A stretch of 33,584 nucleotides of DNA from Pseudomonadota bacterium (GTDB taxonomy: Bacteria > Pseudomonadota > Alphaproteobacteria > JACQOE01). The stretch spans positions 1 to 33,584 of the forward strand of contig JACQOE010000054.1 of assembly GCA_016202695.1 (NCBI GenBank), written 5' to 3'. The notes beneath the pieces were generated by a model that made no database searches, had not been told where the DNA came from, and saw only the letters and a list, made by a program, of their open reading frames with translations. The stretch's first letter is position 1. Each line of letters starts with the position of its first letter. This document shows positions 15,391 through 22,186 of the stretch, piece after piece. The position numbers were made by a program, and so were the translations under genes.

Positions 15391-16569
15391 TCATCCGTCG
15401 GCGCCGGCGCGGGCGCCGGCCCTGGGCGGGCGCTGCGAGAAGCGGCGCTCGAAGATGCCCTCGGCGATCCGGTTCTTCATCATCTCCAGCGAGCCGCCGG
15501 CGATCAGCCAGCCGCGGGTCTTGCGCAGGCACCATTCGACCAGCGTGTCGGCGGAGTAGCCCATGCCGCCCATCACCTGCATCGACTCGTTGGCGGCGAA
15601 GTGGCCGGCGAGGTTGCACATCGCCTTGGCGATCGAGGTGTCCTGGGCGGACGGGAGCCCGGTCTCGGCCCGCGTCGCCGCGCGGTAGAGGAGGAGCCGC
15701 GCCGCCTCGAGCTGGATCTCCATCTCGGCGAACTTCCACTGGATGCCCTGGAACTCGCAGAGCGGTCGGCCGAACTGCTGGCGCGAGAGCGCGTAGTCGC
15801 GCGCCTGGTTGAAACAGTAGCGCCCCAGCGCCTGGGCGCGGGTGGCGTTTCCCAGCCGCTCGACGTTGAAGCCGCTGATCTGCTTCTTGAAGCCGCCGCG
15901 CCCCAGGAGCACGTTCTCGGGCGGCACGTAGACGCCGTCGAAGAAGAGCGGGCACCAGGACTCGCCGTTCATGTACTGCGAGGGCCTGCCGATCTCGAAT
16001 CCCTCGGCCCCGCGCTCCAGCAGCACCGAGCCGATCCCCTCCACCCCGGGGCCGTAGCGGCAGTAGACCAGGAAGAGGTCGGCCTCCTCGGAGTTGGTGA
16101 CGAACACCTTGGAGCCGGACAGCCGCCAGCCCTCGCCGTCGGCCTTGAGCGCCGACTTGAGGTCGGTCACCGCCGAGCCGGCGTCGGGCTCGGTCATGGC
16201 GACCGAGATCAGCATCTCGCCGGCGAGGAGGGGCTTCAGGTAGCGCTGGCGCTGGTCGGCGGTGGCGTACTCGGCGAAGGTGCGGATGGCGCCGAAGTTG
16301 CCGGCCTGGATCACGTCGCCGCTCCGCGGGCAGGCGAGCGAGACCTCCTCGAGCGCGATCACCGAGTCGAGGAGCGCGCCGCCCTGGCCGCCGACCGCCT
16401 CGGGAAGGGCGATGCCGAAGAGGCCGTTCGCGGCCATGAGGCGGGCGATGTCGCGCGGGTAGCTCCCGGAATGGGCCCGCGCCAGCGCCCCCCCCTTGAG
16501 GTGGCACTCGGCGAAGGCGCGCACCTGGTCGCGGAAGATGCGCTGCTCCTCGGAAAGCTCGAAGTTCAT
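15391..16569 (-). CDS. Acyl-CoA dehydrogenase (Glu on helix G type)
   Basis: The protein has 392 residues, the normal size for the FAD-dependent family that makes 2-enoyl-CoA. It has an N-terminal helical domain, a middle beta domain with SVAMTEPDAGSAVTDL (about 122-137) and KVFVTNSEEADLFLV, and a C-terminal domain with MQVMGGMGYSADTLVEWCLR. The usual MCAD catalytic Glu position near the C-terminus reads IAGGS, so Glu is absent there. The sequence GFNVERLGNA places E237 where isovaleryl-CoA dehydrogenase has its base. This hints at a branched or bulky acyl substrate. AAGGAG precedes the ATG; 12 bases separate it from the MaoC gene and 7 from the synthetase gene. Confidence 0.93.
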   Translation of the reverse strand: MNFELSEEQRIFRDQVRAFAECHLKGGALARAHSGSYPRDIARLMAANGLFGIALPEAVGGQGGALLDSVIALEEVSLACPRSGDVIQAGNFGAIRTFAEYATADQRQRYLKPLLAGEMLISVAMTEPDAGSAVTDLKSALKADGEGWRLSGSKVFVTNSEEADLFLVYCRYGPGVEGIGSVLLERGAEGFEIGRPSQYMNGESWCPLFFDGVYVPPENVLLGRGGFKKQISGFNVERLGNATRAQALGRYCFNQARDYALSRQQFGRPLCEFQGIQWKFAEMEIQLEAARLLLYRAATRAETGLPSAQDTSIAKAMCNLAGHFAANESMQVMGGMGYSADTLVEWCLRKTRGWLIAGGSLEMMKNRIAEGIFERRFSQRPPRAGARAGADG

Positions 16570-16581
16570 CGGCGAACTCCT

Positions 16582-17442
16582 TCAGGCGGCAAGCTCGGCG
16601 AGGCCGCTGTCGAGCACGACCACGTCGCGCGGGAGCGCCCGCGCGCGGAAGCCGACGGTCCGGCCGTCGCGCCACATCTCGGTGCGGATCGTCTCGCCGG
16701 GATAGACCGGCCGCGAGTAGCGCACCTCGATCCGGGCGAGGCGCTCGGGCTCGTAGGCGCAGAGCGCCCGGACGATGGCGTGGCAGGCCACCCCCAGCGT
16801 CGCCAGCCCGTGCAGGATCGGCCGCTCGAAGCCGGCCCGGCGCGCGACCTCGGGGTCGGCGTGCAGCGGGTTGCCGTCGCCCGACAGGCGATAGAGGAGG
16901 GCCTGGTTGGCGGCGGTGGCGAGGTCGCAGGCCAGGTCCGGCGCGCGCGCGGGCAGCGGGTGCGGCTCCCTGACCGGCCCGGAGGGCCCGCCGAAGCCGC
17001 CGTCGCCGCGGCAAAACAGCGTCTGGGTCACGGTGGCGAGGAGGGCGCCTGAGTCCTTCTCGATCACCTCGCGCTCGGAGTAGATCAGCGCCCCCCTGCC
17101 GGTGCCCTTGTCGACGATGCCGGTGAGGCGGAGCCGGCCGACCACCGCGCCCTCGGGCGGCAGCGGCCGGTGGATCGCGATCCCCTGCTCCGCCGCCACC
17201 ACCTTCACCCAGTCGATCCCGGTGTCGGGCTCCTTCACCCAGAAGCCGATGTAGCCGAGGACCGCGGCCATGGTCGGCATCGCCTTGAGCTCGCGCTCGT
17301 AGACGAAGCGGAGCTGGCCGGGATCGAGCGGATCGGCGCCGAGGCCGATGCCGAGCGCATAAAGGATGGTGTCGCGCCTCGAATAGCGGTGCTCGACGTC
17401 CGGGAACCTCCGCGCCATCAGCTTGACGTAGTCAATCGCCAT
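16582..17442 (-). CDS. MaoC-like (2-enoyl-CoA hydratase 2 type) dehydratase
   Basis: The protein has 286 residues and is a double hot-dog protein like the hydratase-2 part of peroxisomal multifunctional enzyme 2. The N-terminal half (about 1-140) starts YVKLMARRFPDVEHRYSRRD with TILYALGIGLG. The C-terminal half has YRLSGDGNPLHADPEVARR followed by GFERPILHGL, giving the catalytic D189 and H194 of the hydratase-2 motif. It should hydrate 2-enoyl-CoA to (R)-3-hydroxyacyl-CoA. It lies between the acyl-CoA dehydrogenase and the SDR, which fits the next oxidation step. Confidence 0.9.
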   Translation of the reverse strand: MAIDYVKLMARRFPDVEHRYSRRDTILYALGIGLGADPLDPGQLRFVYERELKAMPTMAAVLGYIGFWVKEPDTGIDWVKVVAAEQGIAIHRPLPPEGAVVGRLRLTGIVDKGTGRGALIYSEREVIEKDSGALLATVTQTLFCRGDGGFGGPSGPVREPHPLPARAPDLACDLATAANQALLYRLSGDGNPLHADPEVARRAGFERPILHGLATLGVACHAIVRALCAYEPERLARIEVRYSRPVYPGETIRTEMWRDGRTVGFRARALPRDVVVLDSGLAELAA

Positions 17443-17469
17443 GGCGGCCGGCCTCGCCTCGGCCCCGCC

Positions 17470-18375
17470 TCAGACCGGGTCCCAGGAGAAGACGTCGGCC
17501 GAGCGCTCGAGGGGATAGAAGCAGGACTCGAGCGCCGGGATGGCGTGCTCGGCGATCGTCTCCGGGGTCCAGCCCTCGGCCCGGTGGACCGACCGGAGCG
17601 GCCGGCTCTGGCTCATCAGGAAGAGCTCGTTGTTGCGCACCGCGAACACCTGCCCGGTCACCTCCCTGGCCGCGTCCGCGAGCAGGTAGGCGACGATCGG
17701 CGCGATCTTCTCCGGCGTCATGCGCTTCATCTTCTCCACCCGCCGCTTCTCGGCCTCGGTCTCGGCCGGGATCGAGCCGATCATGCGGCTCCAGGCGAAG
17801 GGGCAGATGGCGTTCGAGCGGACGTTGAATCGCGCCATGTCGAGGGCGATCGCCTTGGAGAGTCCGACGATGCCCAGCTTGGCCGCCATGTAGTTCGCCT
17901 GCCCGAAGTTGCCGACCAGCCCCGAGCCCGAGGTGAAGTGCACATAGGCGCCCGACTGCTGCTGGCGGAAGTGGGCGGCGGCGGCGCGCGAGACGTAGAA
18001 GCTCCCCATCAGGTGGACGGCAATCACCGCCTCGAAGTCGGCGCGGGTCATCTTGTGGAAGATCACGTCGCGCAGGATGCCGGCGTTGTTCACCACCCCG
18101 TCGATCCGGCCGAAGGCGGCGACGGCGGCCTCGACGATGCGGTGCGCGCCGTCCCAGTCGGCGACCGACTCGGGGCTGGCGACGGCCTCGCCGCCGGCGG
18201 CCCTGATCTCGGCCACCACCTCGTCGGCCGGGCCCCGGTCGGCGCCCTCGCCGGCGACCGAGGCGCCGACGTCGTTGACCACGACCCGGGCGCCCGCGCG
18301 CGCCACCTCGAGCGCGACCGCGCGGCCGATGCCGCGCCCCGCGCCGGTGACCACCACCGCCTTTCCCTTGAGCAT
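17470..18375 (-). CDS. SDR family 3-hydroxyacyl-CoA dehydrogenase-like
   Basis: The protein has 301 residues, a classical SDR fold with an extra C-terminal stretch. The cofactor loop TGAGRGIG is at 10-17, NNAG at 96-99, serine in FTSGSGLVGN (S149/S151), and the YMAAK pair Y162 and K166. GNFGQANYMAAK is the version typical of the dehydrogenase part of peroxisomal multifunctional enzyme 2 and of FabG4-like enzymes. The tail after about 235 contains EVTGQVFAVRNNELFLMSQ, unlike short FabG. With the MaoC protein it would oxidise (R)-3-hydroxyacyl-CoA to 3-ketoacyl-CoA with NAD(P). The gene is in the middle of the operon, 27 bases before the MaoC gene. Confidence 0.9.
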   Translation of the reverse strand: MLKGKAVVVTGAGRGIGRAVALEVARAGARVVVNDVGASVAGEGADRGPADEVVAEIRAAGGEAVASPESVADWDGAHRIVEAAVAAFGRIDGVVNNAGILRDVIFHKMTRADFEAVIAVHLMGSFYVSRAAAAHFRQQQSGAYVHFTSGSGLVGNFGQANYMAAKLGIVGLSKAIALDMARFNVRSNAICPFAWSRMIGSIPAETEAEKRRVEKMKRMTPEKIAPIVAYLLADAAREVTGQVFAVRNNELFLMSQSRPLRSVHRAEGWTPETIAEHAIPALESCFYPLERSADVFSWDPV

Positions 18376-18403
18376 GGCCGTCTCTTTCGTCCCCGCTTGC
18401 CGG

Positions 18404-19555
18404 TCACAGCGTCTCGGCGGTGCCGAGCACGGCCGTCACCTGGCTCGACAGCACGCCGCCGTTGGCGTGGCAGAGCGCGAGCCGCGGCTGGGCGAGCTGG
18501 CGTTCGCCCGCCTCGCCGCGAAGCTGGCGGACCGCCTCGATGAGGAGGAAGATGCCGTACATCCCCGGATGATAGGCCGAGAGCCCGCCGCCGTTGGTGT
18601 TGACCGCCAGCCGGCCGCCGGGGGCGATCGCGCCCCCCTCGACGAAGCGCCCCCCTTCGCCCTTGGGGCAGAAGCCGAGGTCCTCGAGGAAGAGAAGCGT
18701 GGTGATGGTGAAGGCATCGTAGAGCATCACCAGGTCGATGTCGGCGGGCTTGCAGCCGGCCATGGCCAGGGCGCGCGGGCCCGACTCGGAGGCCGCGGTG
18801 CGGACCAGCTCCGGCATCGCCGTGATGTTGCGGTGCCAGTGGGCATGGGCGCAGCCGAGCACGTGGACGGGCGGCTTGGGGAAGTCCCTGGCCCGCTCGG
18901 CCCGGACCAGGATCACCGCGCCGCCGCCGTCGCTCACCAGGCAGCAGTCGAGCAGTCCCAGCGGATCGCAGATCGGTCGCGCCTTGAGCACATCCTCGAG
19001 CGAGAGCGGCGCGCGCATCGTCGCCTCCGGATTCAGGGCCGCCCATTTGCGCGCGGCGACCGCGATCTCGGCCAACTGCGCGCGGGTGGTGCCGAACTCG
19101 TGCATGTGGCGGGCCGCGGCCAGGGCGTAGGCGGTGATCGGGTAGCGCGGCCGGAAGGGCTCCTCGTAGGGGCTGTTGCGCGACAGGGTGACGAGCTTGC
19201 CGCCCGCCGTCTTCTGGTTCGAGCCGTAGCAGACCAGCGCCACCCGGCAGAGCCCGAACTCGAGCGCCATCGCCGCCGGCAGGAGGTGGGCGACGAAGGA
19301 CGAGCCCCCGGTCATCGAGCCGTCGGAGAAGCGGGGCCGGATGCCGAGGTACTCGGCGACGTCGAGGCTGGGCGTGAAATGGGCGCCGGTGCCGGGGAAC
19401 AGCCCGTCGACGTCGCCGAGCGTGAGCCCGGCATCGCCAAGCGCGTGGACCACGGCCTCGGAGAGGATGTCGAGGCTGGTGCGTCCGGGCGCCTCGCCGA
19501 GCCCGCCGACCCCGACCCCGACGATCGCCGCCCGCCCCCTGAGCGGATGTGCCAT
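18404..19555 (-). CDS. Thiolase-like protein (SCP2/lipid-transfer type) lacking the nucleophilic Cys
   Basis: The protein has 383 residues. The fold is clear: RAAIVGVGVGGLGEAPGRTS, VDGLF, then MTGGSSFVAHLLPAAMALEFG near 81-101, DIDLVMLYDAFTITTLLFLE, the NTNGGGLSAYHPG region, and a closing CHANGGVLSSQ (C362, H363). In thiolases the first helix begins with the acyl-accepting Cys. Here that stretch (about 80-100) has Ser 85/86 and no Cys, as in Ltp2-like retro-aldolases and other non-thiolytic lipid-transfer proteins. The DUF35 gene immediately upstream is the usual partner of such proteins. AAGGAGGGG precedes the ATG; the longer upstream frame is rejected. It acts on a CoA ester, by thiolysis or retro-aldol cleavage. 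Confidence 0.88.
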   Translation of the reverse strand: MAHPLRGRAAIVGVGVGGLGEAPGRTSLDILSEAVVHALGDAGLTLGDVDGLFPGTGAHFTPSLDVAEYLGIRPRFSDGSMTGGSSFVAHLLPAAMALEFGLCRVALVCYGSNQKTAGGKLVTLSRNSPYEEPFRPRYPITAYALAAARHMHEFGTTRAQLAEIAVAARKWAALNPEATMRAPLSLEDVLKARPICDPLGLLDCCLVSDGGGAVILVRAERARDFPKPPVHVLGCAHAHWHRNITAMPELVRTAASESGPRALAMAGCKPADIDLVMLYDAFTITTLLFLEDLGFCPKGEGGRFVEGGAIAPGGRLAVNTNGGGLSAYHPGMYGIFLLIEAVRQLRGEAGERQLAQPRLALCHANGGVLSSQVTAVLGTAETL

Positions 19556-19581
19556 CGTCCCCTCCTTCCCGCCTCGCGCCC

Positions 19582-19974
19582 TCAGGCCGGGTCGAAGAGA
19601 ACGACGGGCGCGCCCTCGGGGCCGGAGGCGATCCGGGCCTTGACCCGCATCCCGATCCGGACCTCGGCCGGGGGCACGCCCTCGACCCGGGTCATCATCC
19701 GCCCGCCCTCCTCCAGATCGACGAGGGCGATGTTGTAGTCGCCGCCCCGCTCCGGGCGCTGGCGCACCACCGTGGTCGAATAGACGGTGCCCCGCCCCGA
19801 GACCTCGACCCACTCCACCTCGGGCGTCCCCGAATAGGGGGACAGCAGGCGGGGCGGGAAGAAGCAGCGTCCGCTCCTCTGGCAGCGCTGGATGCGGAGC
19901 CTCCCCGCTTTCAGGCCCTCCTCGAACAGCGCATCGGGGCCGGGCCCGGCGAAGGCGGCGTCGCGACCGGTCAT
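19582..19974 (-). CDS. DUF35 OB-fold protein with degenerate zinc ribbon
   Basis: The protein has 130 residues and is the small partner of thiolase-like proteins. An N-terminal helix (FEEGLKAGRLRIQRCQRSGR) leads to a rubredoxin-like strand pair and then an OB fold (about 50-130, WVEVSGRGTVYSTTVVRQRP, YNIALVDLEEGGRMMTRVEG). The usual four cysteines (CxxC...CxxC) are mostly missing: C31 remains, but the expected second, third and fourth positions read S34, S45 and S48, so it probably does not bind zinc there. C37 is out of pattern. It is the first gene of the operon, 26 bases before the thiolase-like gene, and probably forms a heteromer with it. A perfect hairpin abuts its Shine-Dalgarno. Confidence 0.85.
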   Translation of the reverse strand: MTGRDAAFAGPGPDALFEEGLKAGRLRIQRCQRSGRCFFPPRLLSPYSGTPEVEWVEVSGRGTVYSTTVVRQRPERGGDYNIALVDLEEGGRMMTRVEGVPPAEVRIGMRVKARIASGPEGAPVVLFDPA

Positions 19975-19987
19975 GGCTTGGTCTCCC

Positions 19988-20007
19988 GGCCCGGGTGCCC
20001 CCGGGCC
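19988..20007. promoter_or_regulatory. Perfect 8-bp hairpin abutting the operon start
   Basis: GGCCCGGG (19988-19995), loop TGCC, CCCGGGCC (20000-20007). On the minus-strand transcript the stem ends directly before GGGAG, the presumed Shine-Dalgarno of the DUF35 gene, 14 bases from its ATG. It could be an operator between the divergent genes or a translation-limiting leader stem. Confidence 0.4.
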
Positions 20008-20062
20008 AAGGCGGGTGTGTTATGGTCGGTGGCGGGCCACGTTATCTCCCGGAGCGGCGCTT

Positions 20063-22186
20063 GTGAACAGGGAAGAGAGGCGGCGGGGGGGGCGCGCGCG
20101 GGGCGCGGCGGCGGGCGACGCGCCGGCGCTCGCGGCCCTCTTCGCCGAGGCCCTCGCCCATCACCGGGCCGGGCGCCTGGGCGAGGCCGAGCGGGGCTAT
20201 CGCACGCTCCTCGCCAAGGCGCCGCGGCATGCGGACGGGCTGCACATGCGGGGCGTGCTCGCCCTGCAGACGGGCGCGCCGGAGGAGGCCGAACGGCTGA
20301 TCCGCCGTGCCCTCGCCCTCGCCCCCGGGCTCGCCGGCGCGAAGGCCAACCTCGGCCTCGTCCTCCGCGCCCAAGGCCGGCTCACGGAGGCGCTCGCCCT
20401 CCTCGAGGCCGCCCATGCCGAGAACCCGGAGGATGCCGGAACCCTCAACAACCTCGGCGTCGTGCTCCGGGAATCGGGGGCGCCGGGGCGCGCCCGCGAG
20501 CTGTTCGCGCGCGCCCTCGCCCGCGACCCGGACTCGGCCGGCGCCCATCACAACCTCGGCACCGCGCTCCACGCCCTGGGCCGGATCGACGAGGCGACCG
20601 CCGAGTACGCGGAGGCGATTCGCCTCAAGCCCGGCCACGCCGCCGCCCACGACCATCTCGGGGTCGCGCTCCAGGCGCTCGGGCGCCACGGCGACGCGAT
20701 CGCGCACCACGAGCGCGCGCTCGCCCTCGATCCGGGCTCGGCCGAGGCGGAGAGCAACCTCGGCCTCGCCCATCTCGCCCTCGGCCGGCTCGGCGAGGCC
20801 GAGCGAGCCTTCCGCGCCGCCCTTGCCCGCGACGCCGCCTTCGCCCCGGCGCTCAACAATCTCGGCTCGGCGCTCAAGGACCAGGGCCGGATCGAGGAGG
20901 CGCTCGCCGCCTACCAGGCCGCGCTCAAGGCCCGGCCCCGCTACCGGGCGGCGCACTCGAACCTCCTCTATGCGCTCACCTTCGCCCCCGGGCTCGACCC
21001 GGCGGCGGTGGCCGAGGAGCACCGCGCCTTCGGCCGCACCTGGGGGCGGGGCGCGAGGGCGGCGGACTTCGCCAGCCGCCGCGACCCCGAGCGAAGACTG
21101 AGGCTCGGCTACGTCTCGCCGGATTTTCGCGAACACTCGGTCGCCGCGTTCATCGAGCCCGCGCTCGCCGCCCACGACCGCGACCGGTTCGAGGTCGCGT
21201 GCTACGCCAACGTCGCCCGCCCCGACGCGACGAGCGCGCGGCTCAAGGCCGTCGCCGGGCGCTGGGTCGACATCGTCGGCCTCGGCGACGAGGAGGCGGC
21301 CGCGCGCATCCGCGCCGACGGGATCGACCTCCTGGTCGACCTCGCCGGGCACACCGGCGAGAACCGGCTGGGGCTCTTCGCGCTTCGCCCGGCGCCGGTG
21401 CAGGCGACCTGGATCGGATACCCCAACACCACCGGGCTCGCCGCGATCGGCTGGCGGATCACCGACGCGATCGCCGACCCGCCGGGAGCCCGCGACACCC
21501 TCTACAGCGAGCGCTTGGTCCGCCTTCCCGGCTGCTTCCTCTGCTACCGCCCGCCGGCGGCGGCGCCCGAACCGGCGCGCGCCCCCGGGCCCTTCGCCTT
21601 CGGCTCCTTCAATCACCTCGCCAAGCTGAACCCCCGCGTGATCGCCGCCTGGGCCGAGATCCTGCGGCGGGTGCCGGCGGCGCGGCTGGTCCTCAAGGCC
21701 CGCTCGCTCGCCGACGCCGAGACCCGCGCCCGCGTCCTCGCCGCGTTCGCGCAAGCGGGCGTCGCCGCCGAGCGGATCGCGCTTCACGCCTGGATTGGCG
21801 ATCCGGCCGGCCATCTCGGCCTCTACCGCGAGGTCGACGTGGCCCTTGATCCCTTCCCCTACAACGGCACCACCACCACCTGCGAGGCGCTGTGGATGGG
21901 GGTGCCGGTGGTGACGCTGGCCGGCGAGGCCCATGCCGGCCGGGTGGGGGCGAGTCTCCTTTCGGCCGCCGGCCTTCCCGAGCTGATCGCCGGGACGGCG
22001 GATGCGTACGTCGAGCGGGCGGTCGCGCTGGCCGCCGACCGCGGCCGGCTCGCCCGCCTCCGGGACGGGCTTCGCCGGCGCCTGGCGGCGTCGGCGCTCA
22101 CCGACGCCAACGCCCACACCCGCGCCCTCGAGGCCGCCTATCGGGAGATGTGGCGGGCCTGGTGCGCCGGCGACGCCCCTACCTGA
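20063..22186 (+). CDS. TPR-containing O-linked N-acetylglucosaminyltransferase-like protein (GT41, SPINDLY type)
   Basis: The protein has 707 residues from a GTG start with GGAG 8 bases upstream. Residues 25-296 are eight consecutive 34-residue TPRs, each with a G at position 6-8 and a hydrophobic-A-P ending (for example ALNNLGSALKDQGRIEEALA). The GT41 domain runs from about 340 to 700: YVSPDFREH (H358, like the substrate-binding His of human OGT), GHTGENRLG, WIGYPNTTGLAAIGWRI, FGSFNHLAKLNP (K521, like the key Lys), and DPFPYNGTTTTCEALWMGVP. It probably transfers a sugar from a nucleotide sugar to Ser/Thr of proteins. The acceptor is unknown and no flagellin gene is near. It has no signal peptide. 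Its 3' end overlaps the convergent ThDP gene by 8 bases. Confidence 0.93.
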   Translation: MNREERRRGGRARGAAAGDAPALAALFAEALAHHRAGRLGEAERGYRTLLAKAPRHADGLHMRGVLALQTGAPEEAERLIRRALALAPGLAGAKANLGLVLRAQGRLTEALALLEAAHAENPEDAGTLNNLGVVLRESGAPGRARELFARALARDPDSAGAHHNLGTALHALGRIDEATAEYAEAIRLKPGHAAAHDHLGVALQALGRHGDAIAHHERALALDPGSAEAESNLGLAHLALGRLGEAERAFRAALARDAAFAPALNNLGSALKDQGRIEEALAAYQAALKARPRYRAAHSNLLYALTFAPGLDPAAVAEEHRAFGRTWGRGARAADFASRRDPERRLRLGYVSPDFREHSVAAFIEPALAAHDRDRFEVACYANVARPDATSARLKAVAGRWVDIVGLGDEEAAARIRADGIDLLVDLAGHTGENRLGLFALRPAPVQATWIGYPNTTGLAAIGWRITDAIADPPGARDTLYSERLVRLPGCFLCYRPPAAAPEPARAPGPFAFGSFNHLAKLNPRVIAAWAEILRRVPAARLVLKARSLADAETRARVLAAFAQAGVAAERIALHAWIGDPAGHLGLYREVDVALDPFPYNGTTTTCEALWMGVPVVTLAGEAHAGRVGASLLSAAGLPELIAGTADAYVERAVALAADRGRLARLRDGLRRRLAASALTDANAHTRALEAAYREMWRAWCAGDAPT

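Noticed and set aside
20135..20950. DNA repeat array
   Set aside because: The periodicity is the 102-base TPR repeat of the protein; the units have diverged at DNA level and are coding.
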